Source: Paenibacillus radicis (ex Xue et al. 2023)
GTDB lineage: Bacteria > Bacillota > Bacilli > Paenibacillales > NBRC-103111
Assembly (NCBI RefSeq): GCF_024722015.1
Contig: NZ_JANQBD010000012.1
Location: forward strand, 62,001 to 126,000
DNA length: 64,000 nucleotides
Reading direction: 5' to 3'
Part shown: in pieces, positions 51,459-61,227 of the stretch
Position numbering within the stretch: position 1 is the first letter of the stretch
How the letters are laid out: each line of letters begins with the position of its first letter
Translations under genes and position numbers: made by a program
The notes under the pieces: model-generated
The model's input: only the letters and a program-made list of their open reading frames with translations
What the model was told of the DNA's origin: nothing
Databases searched by the model: none

Positions 51459-52970
51459 TTAAGGTGTCAGCACATAAATCGGTGAAATCCAGGCAAATTG
51501 ATTATTCGTTTGGCGAATCTCAGCATGATAAACGTCACACCCAGAAGCCGAAGCTTCAGCATCCGTATCCGTCCACACTTCGCTAAAGCTGTACTCATAC
51601 TCAGGAACGGCACGGTGGAATAAAATCGCCTCCGAGTTATGAGCTTTTAGATGAACGCTGCGGCTTCCCTGCAGGAGCTCGCCAATCGTTGCGGATAGCT
51701 GCTTCCCGTTCAGTGTTACATCAATGACAGTAGAGCTATCTCCATTAATTTCAAAAATCAAGGCAGCCGTATGGGAATGCAACGTTGTCGGATTTTTAAA
51801 GGTCGTGCATGTCCACGAAACCTTCGTTTCCGTTTGCTCAAGCAGCTCGTTATGCAGCTCATTAAGATCCGGGTTATCCTTCATCTCGGGAGTCGGAGCC
51901 AGCACGCTGCGCCCTCTAAAGCATGGTTCCACAGATTCCATAATACCTCCTTGTATGTTGGCTGCCCCTTCCCAAAAGTAGCCATCCTTGGAGTCACCCC
52001 AGCCCATTTCTACGCGTACCTTAAATTTGCCGGCAGATGGATTGCATCTCGTACGCAGCGATTCACCGGTAATCGTCTGCCAAGGCTGAAAGTTTTTATA
52101 AACAACGACTTTATCAAGACGGTCACAGCCCTTCACATCCAAACGGACTTCCCGATTGCCTGCTGCTTGAATCTCGCTGCCCATATCGGCACCGTTAATT
52201 TGAAAGCCGCATTGTATTTTATCGCCCGTCACCGCGTAGGTGCGGCGCGCTGTCATAGCTTCCCATATGGAATCGCGCGTTTTCTCCTTAGAAAGAACCG
52301 CCAGTCGCCCATCGCCGTATGATCCTGGGTATCCTGCGTGATGATCCGTAGAACCGACAAATCCAAAACGAAGTCCCTTACGGATTCCGGCAAGCACCGT
52401 GCTCCGCGAATCCCTTGGACCCATATCGTGTAAATAAGGGTGGGTGCTGTCATCTGACATTCCGCAGCCATGCTTGGAATATACTTCGACAATCGGGCTG
52501 ATTGTGGAGTCGAATGTATCCCAATTGCCCCCGCGGTATCCCGGTGTATAACCGACATGATGGGGAACGGCAATGACTTCCCTCGGCTTAAGAGCATTTA
52601 CAACCTCATAAGGCGAAATACCTTGAAACAATGGCATATCATCTTCCTTGCACAGAATATGATGATCGCCGTATTCGCTGGAATGCGCCTCATATCCCTG
52701 AAACGTGACAAATTCATGGGGGACGTTCGCTTTTTTTACCGTCTCCAAAATTTGCTCCCAACGCGAAGCCAGCTTGGCAAAGCCCTTTTCATGAAAGTCG
52801 ATAAGGAATTCAAGCTCCTGACTTCTTTCAGGCATATCGTGCCATGAAGCATGCCCAATAATGGAGACGAAATCAAGCTGCCCCCGCGCCGCTTTCAGAG
52901 CATTTTCCAAGCTGCCGTAACCGTAGCTAATTCCGCAATGATTGTGAATATCTCCCCAATAAATGTTCAT
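51459..52970 (-). CDS. DUF3604 / PHP-fold predicted metal-dependent hydrolase
   Basis: The 503-residue cytoplasmic protein starts MNIYWGDIHNHCGISYGYGS, carrying the PHP-type metal site with Asp7, His9 and His11. Further metal ligands are probably HHVGYTPG, EVYSKHGCG and GSTDHHAGYPGSYG. These features and the length fit the DUF3604 family. The C-terminal third is beta-rich. It is the last gene of the sulfated-glycan locus, 3 bases after a sulfatase, so it may process a phosphate, sulfate or ester group on the same substrate. Its reaction is not known. Confidence 0.82.
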   Translation of the reverse strand: MNIYWGDIHNHCGISYGYGSLENALKAARGQLDFVSIIGHASWHDMPERSQELEFLIDFHEKGFAKLASRWEQILETVKKANVPHEFVTFQGYEAHSSEYGDHHILCKEDDMPLFQGISPYEVVNALKPREVIAVPHHVGYTPGYRGGNWDTFDSTISPIVEVYSKHGCGMSDDSTHPYLHDMGPRDSRSTVLAGIRKGLRFGFVGSTDHHAGYPGSYGDGRLAVLSKEKTRDSIWEAMTARRTYAVTGDKIQCGFQINGADMGSEIQAAGNREVRLDVKGCDRLDKVVVYKNFQPWQTITGESLRTRCNPSAGKFKVRVEMGWGDSKDGYFWEGAANIQGGIMESVEPCFRGRSVLAPTPEMKDNPDLNELHNELLEQTETKVSWTCTTFKNPTTLHSHTAALIFEINGDSSTVIDVTLNGKQLSATIGELLQGSRSVHLKAHNSEAILFHRAVPEYEYSFSEVWTDTDAEASASGCDVYHAEIRQTNNQFAWISPIYVLTP

Positions 52971-52973
52971 ATG

Positions 52974-54425
52974 TTATTCTCTCCCCGAATATTTCATTTT
53001 TAATGCATCTGCTTGCTTGTTCCACCCTGCTCTTTCCAGCCTTCCTACCCATTGCTCCGGCAGCATATAACGGAAAGGTCCGCCCGTCCGGATAATTTCC
53101 TGCATCGGATCAATTGTCCGTCCGGTTTTGTTCAAGTTCTCCGTCACCCAGCGTTCCAAGCGCTCCTCCATCAATTGGATGATCTCCGGATACTCTTCGG
53201 CTACACTAACGGTTTGATTGGGATCGTTCTGCAAATCATAAAGCACGACCTCATCGAATTCGTACATCCCCTCATGATACGTGCGGATATAATACCACCG
53301 TTGATCGCGCACAGCTCTCTGACAAGCGTACAAGCCATGCTCCAGCACGATATATTCCCGTCCTTCCATCTCTTCGCCACGCAGCGCCGGCAGGAATGAC
53401 TTGCCGTCCCAGCCTGACGGCTTTGCTAGCCCTAACAGCTCAGCAACTGAGGCCATCACATCAACGTTGTAAATCAGGTCATCATTCACATGACCAGGCT
53501 TGGTCACACCCGGAATTTTTACAATCAACGGGATATGATGAACCGATTCCGTAGCCATGCCATGTTCGAGATAGATCCCTTGCTCGCCGAAGGATTCGGC
53601 ATGATCCGCACTTATGATGAAGCATATTTCATCCTCAATCCCAAGCTCCCTGTAGGCGTCCACTATTTCACCTACGCAAGCATCCATGTATGAAATGCCT
53701 CCGTCAAAGCCATCGATCAGCTTGCGGTAATCGTTACGGCTGGCGATTTCAAGTGGCATCGTTTCCTGCGGAATTTTGCTGAAATCATCACTCCAGTGAA
53801 GGAAGGTCGCCGATCTCGGATGACTATCCTTGCGATGGCGTTGTATCGTTTCTTCATCAGGAAAGTCGGGTGCCGGTTTATCGGCAAACTGCTCCGCATA
53901 TTTCGGCGGATAAGTATATTTGGAATGCGGATCCCAATATTGGATATGCAGAAAGTAATTGTCCTCCTTACCATTCTGCTTGATCCAGGGAAGGACGGCC
54001 GCATTAACTTCATGCGCATCCTCATTACCACCTTTTAAAGTGTGCGTGTGAACCTCGTTCCAGCCGGCGAAATACCACCATGCATGATGTCGATCTCCGA
54101 ATGAAGAGAAGGTGATCGTCCGGTAGTCAGCCTCGCGTAAATACCTCGTAAAGAAAGGTACTTCCTTGCTGTGGAAATCGCCTTCCGGATAATGAAATTG
54201 ACCGCCTGGACCCCAGTGGGTTAAAGCTCCGTGGTTCATTCCGAATCGGCCCGATACGAAGCTTGCCCGTGAAGGAACACATGGGGATGCCGCACAGTAG
54301 GTATGGTTGAAGCGGACACCCTGCGATGCGATCTTATCCAAATTAGGCGTCGTGTTCCTGGAATAGCCGTAGCAGCCCATATGATCCGGCCTAATAGAAT
54401 CGATATCCAAATAAATAATTCTCAT
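52974..54425 (-). CDS. Type I sulfatase
   Basis: The 483-residue alkaline-phosphatase-fold sulfatase has the formylglycine signature C-x-P-S-R at Cys49-Val-Pro-Ser-Arg53, with metal ligands in LDIDSIRPDH and ISADHAESFGEQG. Cys must be converted by a formylglycine-generating enzyme, which is not encoded in the window. No signal peptide, so it acts in the cytoplasm. It lies among a heparinase-like lyase, GH88 and a second sulfatase, pointing to desulfation of uronic-acid oligosaccharides. GGGAGG precedes the start. Confidence 0.93.
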   Translation of the reverse strand: MRIIYLDIDSIRPDHMGCYGYSRNTTPNLDKIASQGVRFNHTYCAASPCVPSRASFVSGRFGMNHGALTHWGPGGQFHYPEGDFHSKEVPFFTRYLREADYRTITFSSFGDRHHAWWYFAGWNEVHTHTLKGGNEDAHEVNAAVLPWIKQNGKEDNYFLHIQYWDPHSKYTYPPKYAEQFADKPAPDFPDEETIQRHRKDSHPRSATFLHWSDDFSKIPQETMPLEIASRNDYRKLIDGFDGGISYMDACVGEIVDAYRELGIEDEICFIISADHAESFGEQGIYLEHGMATESVHHIPLIVKIPGVTKPGHVNDDLIYNVDVMASVAELLGLAKPSGWDGKSFLPALRGEEMEGREYIVLEHGLYACQRAVRDQRWYYIRTYHEGMYEFDEVVLYDLQNDPNQTVSVAEEYPEIIQLMEERLERWVTENLNKTGRTIDPMQEIIRTGGPFRYMLPEQWVGRLERAGWNKQADALKMKYSGRE

Positions 54426-54499
54426 CTTAATTCCTCCCGCTCCTTATTAGATCTGTATAAAATACTTCCTCAACAGTGCTTTGCTGAAATATATAGCTC

Positions 54500-55624
54500 T
54501 TACCAGAACATGCCCGTTTGCCCGCGAAGTTTAGCCAATGCCTCGACATAAAAGTAGTCTCCATAAATCAACGGTACATCGATGTTTTTACCTGTCGGAT
54601 AGGAGCCTGTCGCATGCATCACGATGGCCTCGTTCTGCAAATCCCATACGGTGTAATGATTCGTTATGGATTTGAGAATACGTTCGGCGGATGATTGGTA
54701 CATGACCGCATACTCAGTCGGAAGCTGCTCGCTCAAGAGCAGCATACCACCGGCTGCTATAACGGCAGCGGAAGAATCCCGGGGCGCGCCTTCCAATTCA
54801 GGAAGTCTAAAATCCCACGGAGGAACAAGATCCTCTGGTAAATTCGCCAGGAAGAAGTGGGCCGCACGCTGACTTCCGTGCAAATATCTAACTTCCTTCG
54901 TATACGAGTAACAAATAGCCAAGCCGTATACCGCCCATGCAATGCCTCGGGCCCAAGCGGATTGCGGACTGAAGCCTTGTCCGCCAAGGGCATCTTTCCG
55001 TTCGCCGGTCTCCGAATCGAAGCAAACGATATGATGAACCGAGCCGTCCGGTCTTAAAAATTCACGGAGCACCGTATCGGCATGCTCCATGGCAATATGC
55101 CGAAACCGTGGATCACCGGTTACCTCCGATGCCCAGAAGAGCAGGCTAAGATTCATTGTACAATCGATAATCGCCCAGCCTGTATTCTCCTCGAGTCCTC
55201 CCCAGTCCTTACCGTTCCATGCCCTGATGAATTTGCCTTTAATATTAAATCTTCCGGCCAGCCAGCTCGCGACCTTCAGAGCGCGTTTTCTCGACTGCTC
55301 ATTGCCAGTAACTTTGTAATTGGCCACCGAGCTTAGGCACCACATAAAGCCAACGTCATGATGCAGCTTCTCAAATTCATCAATCGCCGTATCCAGCTTC
55401 ATTTCGCATTTTTCAGCCAGCTGCCGCAGACTTTCATTGCCGTTGTCCCGGTACATTAACCATAGCAATCCCGGCCAGAAACCGGATGTCCATTTGTTCG
55501 GCTCGGTGCTGTCATAGCGACCGTCTATGGAGGCATGCGGAAATCCGGAGCCGATCAGAGGACTCGTAAGCCCGATTTTTCCCGTAATATTATTCCATGC
55601 TTCTTCAATCCACACTTCACTCAT
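54500..55624 (-). CDS. GH88 unsaturated uronyl hydrolase
   Basis: The 374-residue (alpha/alpha)6-barrel enzyme is of GH88. The two catalytic aspartates are Asp90 (HHDVGFM) and Asp154 (IIDCTMNL), matching Asp88 and Asp149 of the Bacillus unsaturated glucuronyl hydrolase. The family removes the 4,5-unsaturated uronate left at the non-reducing end by polysaccharide lyases. Cytoplasmic. The start overlaps the stop of the upstream gene (ATGA). Its presence is the best evidence that the locus degrades a lyase product. Confidence 0.93.
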   Translation of the reverse strand: MSEVWIEEAWNNITGKIGLTSPLIGSGFPHASIDGRYDSTEPNKWTSGFWPGLLWLMYRDNGNESLRQLAEKCEMKLDTAIDEFEKLHHDVGFMWCLSSVANYKVTGNEQSRKRALKVASWLAGRFNIKGKFIRAWNGKDWGGLEENTGWAIIDCTMNLSLLFWASEVTGDPRFRHIAMEHADTVLREFLRPDGSVHHIVCFDSETGERKDALGGQGFSPQSAWARGIAWAVYGLAICYSYTKEVRYLHGSQRAAHFFLANLPEDLVPPWDFRLPELEGAPRDSSAAVIAAGGMLLLSEQLPTEYAVMYQSSAERILKSITNHYTVWDLQNEAIVMHATGSYPTGKNIDVPLIYGDYFYVEALAKLRGQTGMFW

Positions 55625-57453
55625 TCCTTAACTTCCCCTTTCATGGTATGAACACCAGGTTCATCTAACCGAATTGACACTCGAAATGAATATTGTCCCG
55701 GGGTGAGCAGGCCTGTCCGCCATTTGAGAGGGACAGCAAGGATAGACGGAAACACGGACACAGCTTGCTCCGTTAACGATTCCCGGTCCAAATGGAAGCC
55801 CGCTCCCCTGCCGGAAACTTGAATGATGCTCCCTTTATCAGAAGAAATGTTAATTTCTTCCCCCATTTCTAATGCCGCGGGATCAGCTCCAGACACGATA
55901 GGTTCAACGATCCTAATTTGCTCGCATGGCAGCCGGACGTCGAAATCATATATTTTTTCAACATAGGCATCATAAAAAATGTACCGGATCTTGTAAGAAA
56001 TGCCGCAATCATACTGGATTCGGTCAGCTTCATATTTCAATTGCCCGTGTACTTCAACCTCTGGCCGACCCTCATTCACGGACGAGGCTGCATAAGCCTC
56101 GTATTCATATAAATTGCTGTAAGTCATCCCTCGGCTTACCGCCTCAATTCTTGGAGTCGTTAGTTCTTCTGATCCAGCAGGAAATGCCGGCATATTATAC
56201 GGCTCATACCGTTCATATTTCGTCACGCTTCCGATCTGAACCGGACCGATTTGCTCGTTCCACAAGTAACTGATTGATCCTCCAGTTGGAGCATGATGCA
56301 CATGGTAGCACGACACGGTGCCCATCCATTGATCGGTCCTCATATGATGGACTCCAAGAGAGGCATATTCCCTCACTCCGAATATATGCTGCGATGGAAT
56401 TGCGGCATCCTTCTGCGTAGGATCTTTCCCATAAGCAAGAGCAACGGCAAAAGCGTCCGCCCTGTTGATGGTAGAGTGAATACAGCTCTGACTGAACAAT
56501 TTCTTATAATGAGGACCGTAAACGATCATTCCGCCGCCTGACCCGATGCTCTCTGATACATAGGAGGCGTTAAGTTCTGCTGCTTTGTAAAATGCCGGAT
56601 CCTCGTCACACAGCATCATAAAGGCCATCTGGCAGCCATGAGCCGTCTTGCTTCCGAACAAGGTCCACTTGTAGTTCCTGCTGCCGAAGGAATTATCCAT
56701 GGACCCGTCCGGATAAATCATTTCCATATGCTTTCTCAGCGCATGCACAGTCATTTCCTTGACATGGTTATCTCCGGTCAAAATCGCGTATTCGGCCATC
56801 GCGCCCAAGCTCATATCCATGTTATAGCCGATATCCACTGTACTTGTTACTCGGCTGAACGGCCGCTGGTTCGTTTTTTCCCCCAGCAGAAAGCCGTCTC
56901 CGGTCAAATTAGCAAGCCCATAACGATCGATTAACTTCCTGGCCTGCTCCGCATAATGTGGAATCGATAAAATTATGCTCGCCCAGTGGAGAACCACAGC
57001 CGATGTAAGGTAGTAATTGACGTTTGTTTTTCCGCCGTTTCCAAATATATGGGACACCCATTTCGCGGAAGAAACAATCAAGTCTTTTAACGTATCCGCT
57101 TCTGTCTGCTCCCCATACTTGCCCAATAGATCGTAAGCATGGCATAACGAAAGCAGCTGGAACACGGTCGTTCCTTTCCATTCCCCTGCCAACTCGTTCA
57201 ACCAGGCCCCATCCGGCTGCTGAACGGAACGCATATAACCGGCTAACAACCGGGCGGATGTCAAATATTTGACATTTCCTGTCGTTATGTACAAGTAATA
57301 CAAAGGAAAGATCGCATCCCCGCATCGTCCATGAACGGTCCGGCATGCCGGACAACGAATCCCCCCTTGCCAAGCTGGGTCCGCAAGCTCCTGATGATCG
57401 ATCAGCGTATCGCAGCAATGCTGCAAAAGCGGGAACAAGTAATTGTCTGTCAT
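55621..57453 (-). CDS. Unassigned 610-residue glycan-active enzyme candidate
   Basis: The N-terminal 370 residues are helical and Tyr/His-rich with repeated double-helix hairpins, as in (alpha/alpha)n-toroid lyases and hydrolases. The C-terminal 240 residues are beta-rich. An N-terminal cluster C34-x2-C37-x3-H41-x2-C44 could bind metal. Blocks such as CYHVHHAPTGG (about 385-395) and SCIHSTINRADAF resemble active-site loops, but I do not recognise the family. There is no signal peptide. It lies between a sulfatase and GH88 with an ATGA overlap to the latter, so it probably acts on the same sulfated uronic-acid glycan as a lyase or glycosidase. Confidence 0.6.
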   Translation of the reverse strand: MTDNYLFPLLQHCCDTLIDHQELADPAWQGGIRCPACRTVHGRCGDAIFPLYYLYITTGNVKYLTSARLLAGYMRSVQQPDGAWLNELAGEWKGTTVFQLLSLCHAYDLLGKYGEQTEADTLKDLIVSSAKWVSHIFGNGGKTNVNYYLTSAVVLHWASIILSIPHYAEQARKLIDRYGLANLTGDGFLLGEKTNQRPFSRVTSTVDIGYNMDMSLGAMAEYAILTGDNHVKEMTVHALRKHMEMIYPDGSMDNSFGSRNYKWTLFGSKTAHGCQMAFMMLCDEDPAFYKAAELNASYVSESIGSGGGMIVYGPHYKKLFSQSCIHSTINRADAFAVALAYGKDPTQKDAAIPSQHIFGVREYASLGVHHMRTDQWMGTVSCYHVHHAPTGGSISYLWNEQIGPVQIGSVTKYERYEPYNMPAFPAGSEELTTPRIEAVSRGMTYSNLYEYEAYAASSVNEGRPEVEVHGQLKYEADRIQYDCGISYKIRYIFYDAYVEKIYDFDVRLPCEQIRIVEPIVSGADPAALEMGEEINISSDKGSIIQVSGRGAGFHLDRESLTEQAVSVFPSILAVPLKWRTGLLTPGQYSFRVSIRLDEPGVHTMKGEVKE

Positions 57454-57489
57454 CGCGATGCTCCTCTCAATCAGCCCTGTTTATACGGT

Positions 57490-58944
57490 TTATGCGTGAA
57501 AGCTGGCGTACATTTCAATAAATTGTTCATACGCATCATCAGATAAATTCAGCAAATCGTTCGTATCCTTCATATGCCGCCGCAGACTGGACAGCATACC
57601 TTCAATCCGTTCACGGTACGGCTCTCCGAATGCCAGATTTATTTGCTCCTGTGGATCGTGGACGACGTCGTACAGCTCAAGGAACAGCTCATCCTTAAAC
57701 AAATCTACTATTAATTTATAATCCCCGCGCAATACACTTCTTTGAAAGTTACTGCGGGAGCCGTTCCCGTCAAACTGAATATATAAATCACGCTGCCCGA
57801 TCGGCTCTCCCTGCATCGCCTTCAGCAAAGAAACTCCGGAAAATGCCGTCTCTCCCTCCGCTATCTCCAAATAATCACATAACGTTGGAAGTACATCCAC
57901 TGCACTAACCGGTTCTTCCAGACGCTTCGGCTCCACCCCCTCATGAGCAGGAAATTTGAATAGCAGCGGAGTTTTTACCGATTCCTCATACATACACATT
58001 TTTTGATATAAACAATGCGAACCGAGCATTTCCCCATGATCGCTTGTAAAAACAAGAAGGGTATCGTCATAAATGCCCTGCTGCTTTAATTCATCTACTA
58101 TTTGGCCGACACAATGATCCAGCAGTGTAACCAAGCCCAGATATACAGGCCAAATACGCTGCCAATCCTCTCTGCTGTACCTTCCGCCTATGATCCCGGG
58201 CAAATTGTACAATTGAAGCGGAGACTGGCTTTTCGCCCATTGACCCACATTCTCAGGAAGCTCGGCGTCCTTGTACATCGAGTACCATGGCTCGGGAATA
58301 TCAAGCGGTGGATGCGGGGCAACGAACATCGCATTGACCAGCAGCGGCTTGTTGGGATCACGCCCACGGATAGCGTCTATCGTCGTACGGGTGATATATC
58401 CGTCGTAAAAAAAGTCCAAGCCTTCCTCAAAGCAGCCGGTCTTGGGTATGGAATACCGTTTGCGCCGAGTCACTTTGCCAAATGCCATTTCCGGGACCCC
58501 ACCCTTGAAGGAAGGACCGCCGGGATGCCGCTTTCCGTGCGCCTTCAGATAAGCATCGTAATTGCCCTCCAGCGTATGCCAATGTGTCTTGCTGGTGCTA
58601 GCTTGAATGTCATCCATGTAAAAATGCTGTTTTCCGGTATGCCAGCTATCCCATTCCTCCTCCATCAGCTGGTACAGGTTCGTTGTCCCCGGACGGACTT
58701 TTCCATGCTCCGCTTCCTTCGGCTCCCATGGGTTGATCAATGAACCGTTCACATTCGGATACGTTCCGGAGAAGAAGCTTCCTCTCGCCGGTACGCACAG
58801 CGGCGAGGCACAGTAAGCCCGATCCAATACGACACTTTCTTGCTGCAGACGATATATATTCGGAGTATACGTTTCATTTACAACATCATATCGCAGCTGA
58901 TCTGCCATAATGATGACTACATTCGGTTTACGGATACCGGACAT
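57490..58944 (-). CDS. Type I sulfatase
   Basis: The 484-residue sulfatase has the formylglycine signature C-x-P-A-R at Cys50-Val-Pro-Ala-Arg54, metal ligands in VVIIMADQLRYD and FTSDHGEMLGSH, and the rest of the fold typical of the family. Cytoplasmic, no signal peptide. It differs clearly from the other sulfatase of the locus, so they should remove sulfate from different positions. AAGGAG precedes the ATG by 10 bases. It lies downstream of the heparinase-like gene. Confidence 0.93.
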   Translation of the reverse strand: MSGIRKPNVVIIMADQLRYDVVNETYTPNIYRLQQESVVLDRAYCASPLCVPARGSFFSGTYPNVNGSLINPWEPKEAEHGKVRPGTTNLYQLMEEEWDSWHTGKQHFYMDDIQASTSKTHWHTLEGNYDAYLKAHGKRHPGGPSFKGGVPEMAFGKVTRRKRYSIPKTGCFEEGLDFFYDGYITRTTIDAIRGRDPNKPLLVNAMFVAPHPPLDIPEPWYSMYKDAELPENVGQWAKSQSPLQLYNLPGIIGGRYSREDWQRIWPVYLGLVTLLDHCVGQIVDELKQQGIYDDTLLVFTSDHGEMLGSHCLYQKMCMYEESVKTPLLFKFPAHEGVEPKRLEEPVSAVDVLPTLCDYLEIAEGETAFSGVSLLKAMQGEPIGQRDLYIQFDGNGSRSNFQRSVLRGDYKLIVDLFKDELFLELYDVVHDPQEQINLAFGEPYRERIEGMLSSLRRHMKDTNDLLNLSDDAYEQFIEMYASFHA

Positions 58945-59010
58945 AAGTTACACGCTCCTTAATGGATTCAAATAAATGCCATTGTCGATGATACGTAATT
59001 GTCATTACAT

Positions 59011-61218
59011 TCAATCCAACTGTCTAGTTAATCGGATGCTGCCGCTAATTCCTTGCAAATCCAGTGTGCCATTGTCTGTTTGCAATGACGCTCCATCCGT
59101 TTTCGCCTCTGTATGCAACTGCCATACGCCATCCTCCAAATCCGTAACCAACACCCTTGCCGGTCCGTCAGATTGAGCAGCCGGTATGCATACCGTCCCG
59201 CCAATCCGGCTGCCATCGCTGCTGAATAAAACAAGCCAGCCTTGAACCTGCACCCCTGTCATGTTCCCGCAATTTATCCGAACGGCAGCCGGCGCTTCCA
59301 CTCCATCATGATCTTTGATTTGTATCGCATGGAGGAAACGATCCTCGCGAGCCGCTTGCTCAGGCTGAACCTCGATTCGCCATGCCCCCTGCTCCACGGT
59401 CTCTGAGTTGTCATTGGAAAAGTTCGTACCGGATACGAGGAATTCCTGTCCCTGTCCTCCGACCTTTCGGATCACAGCTTGTTCAGGCAGCAAGGTATCG
59501 ACTGCAAGCTCTCCCCCGTAGCCCTCTTCTACACGCGATATAAGAGACCTGCTGCCCTGAACGACGGGTTCTTCAATGCTGTGGAGCAGCCATGATTTAA
59601 CAAAGTCCGGTTCAGAAGAAACGATGTAATCGTAAACGATGAACACAGCAGGAATCCCCGGCTTCTTCAAATTCAAAAAAACGAATGAACGGGTATGCTT
59701 GCTCACTTTGCTTGAATAGGCAGCGGTAATGTCCCCTTTTAAGTAAGAGAAATCCGGTGTCGCTTCATCCGGTCCTGCAGCATGAGCCAGCACCTCACCC
59801 CTCTGAAACTCCCCGCTCAGCAGCTCCTTCAGCAATTTTGGCGGTCTTCCATTGTTCGGCCAGCGCTGTCCGCCATCATTGACATTCGGCCATGTCAGGC
59901 CGCCGTCACGAATAGATGGATAATGCTCCAGCTCCTTCGGATCGTAGACGAGCATCGCGTTGTGAGCGATTGTTCGCTTGAAATAATATTTGTTATGCGG
60001 TGAGTGATATTTACCTGAAGAACCTTTATAAATACCCGAATCAATCGCCAAATAGCCTTTATAGTAAATTTGAAACGTCCCCGCATCCAAATGCTGATGG
60101 TTATTGTACTGATACATCCCAATCTTCATTTCGGCCACTACCGTGGAGGATTGCTTGTCGATCCCTTCATCCCAGCCCGTCCGGGCGATCATAATTCCTG
60201 CCGGCTCCGCGAAATATCGGGTGAGTGGAAGGTCATGATGCGGTTTACGCGATAGCTTCGGATCATGAAACAGAAATGCAAAGAATACATACGCGTCCGG
60301 TATATCCGGATGCTCCCTATATTGTTGATCGAGAAAATAACCGTTGCGGTAATAATTTCCTGCCATCAAGTACACAAGCGGAAACAATCGAATGTACTGA
60401 TTCTCCTCATATAGCGGATTATCCGTGTCGCCATCCCGGAGTAGCTTGCCGTCCGGACGTCGGGTATATATCCATTGGTAGCCGATTCTTTCTTGTGCAG
60501 GGTCGAACACACAATCATGTCCCATTCTCGCAAAAAGCCAAGTCGCGTATAATTCAGACTGGTATCTGAAGCTTCCGTAATTGTCACCTTGGTGATGCCA
60601 GCCGGAAGGGTAGAAAAAGTTACGGGCGGGTACGAATTCAGCGAAAAAGCGGCCTGCGGCCAGATCGTACATTTCCGGATCTTCATCGTAAATGGCGATA
60701 CCCGTGCCGATCAGGTCGCGCATGAGCATCAGCTCGCTTGTATGGCCGACAAATGCACCTTCATGAGTCGGAGGATATCCGCATTCCAATAATGAGGCCA
60801 GCCGCTTGAAATGTGTGATCATATGGTTTCGTTCCTGCTCAGTAAACAGGTCGTAGCACCAGTCATACACGACAGCCCCCGCCAGCATCAGGCGTCCTAT
60901 CTCACGGGAAATATCCTGATACCTTGCGTTGAATTTCCTTGTAATGCTCGACATGGCCAATGCCTTTGCTTTACGGCCCGCTTCCACCTGTTCGTTAAGG
61001 ATATACAGCAATGCATTCGCTTCCAATATAAACGCAGTGTCAGGGGAATCCCACGCTTCGGGTCCAATCACTTCGAAATCCGCAAAATCATGCAGCCGTT
61101 CCACCAGCTGAGACATATCCGGATGGTTCATTCTTTCTTGAAGCATCGCTCTGTCTGCAGCTCGCAGCAGCAGCCGGGGTCTTTCTGCCGGAGGTCTCAC
61201 CGGAGGTTTTTCCCACAT
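59011..61218 (-). CDS. Heparinase II/III family polysaccharide lyase
   Basis: The 735-residue protein has an N-terminal (alpha/alpha) toroid (about 1-330) followed by the Hepar_II_III beta domain, recognised by QYNNHQHLDAGTFQIYY and GYLAIDSGIY at about 350-380. The family (PL12/PL15/PL21-like) cleaves uronic-acid-containing polysaccharides by beta-elimination. No signal peptide, so it would act on imported oligomers. The start ATG is directly preceded by an in-frame TGA three codons upstream, fixing it, although GGAAGGA is rather distant. It follows the response regulator gene by 9 bases. Confidence 0.9.
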   Translation of the reverse strand: MWEKPPVRPPAERPRLLLRAADRAMLQERMNHPDMSQLVERLHDFADFEVIGPEAWDSPDTAFILEANALLYILNEQVEAGRKAKALAMSSITRKFNARYQDISREIGRLMLAGAVVYDWCYDLFTEQERNHMITHFKRLASLLECGYPPTHEGAFVGHTSELMLMRDLIGTGIAIYDEDPEMYDLAAGRFFAEFVPARNFFYPSGWHHQGDNYGSFRYQSELYATWLFARMGHDCVFDPAQERIGYQWIYTRRPDGKLLRDGDTDNPLYEENQYIRLFPLVYLMAGNYYRNGYFLDQQYREHPDIPDAYVFFAFLFHDPKLSRKPHHDLPLTRYFAEPAGIMIARTGWDEGIDKQSSTVVAEMKIGMYQYNNHQHLDAGTFQIYYKGYLAIDSGIYKGSSGKYHSPHNKYYFKRTIAHNAMLVYDPKELEHYPSIRDGGLTWPNVNDGGQRWPNNGRPPKLLKELLSGEFQRGEVLAHAAGPDEATPDFSYLKGDITAAYSSKVSKHTRSFVFLNLKKPGIPAVFIVYDYIVSSEPDFVKSWLLHSIEEPVVQGSRSLISRVEEGYGGELAVDTLLPEQAVIRKVGGQGQEFLVSGTNFSNDNSETVEQGAWRIEVQPEQAAREDRFLHAIQIKDHDGVEAPAAVRINCGNMTGVQVQGWLVLFSSDGSRIGGTVCIPAAQSDGPARVLVTDLEDGVWQLHTEAKTDGASLQTDNGTLDLQGISGSIRLTRQLD

Positions 61219-61227
61219 AGCCGATTC

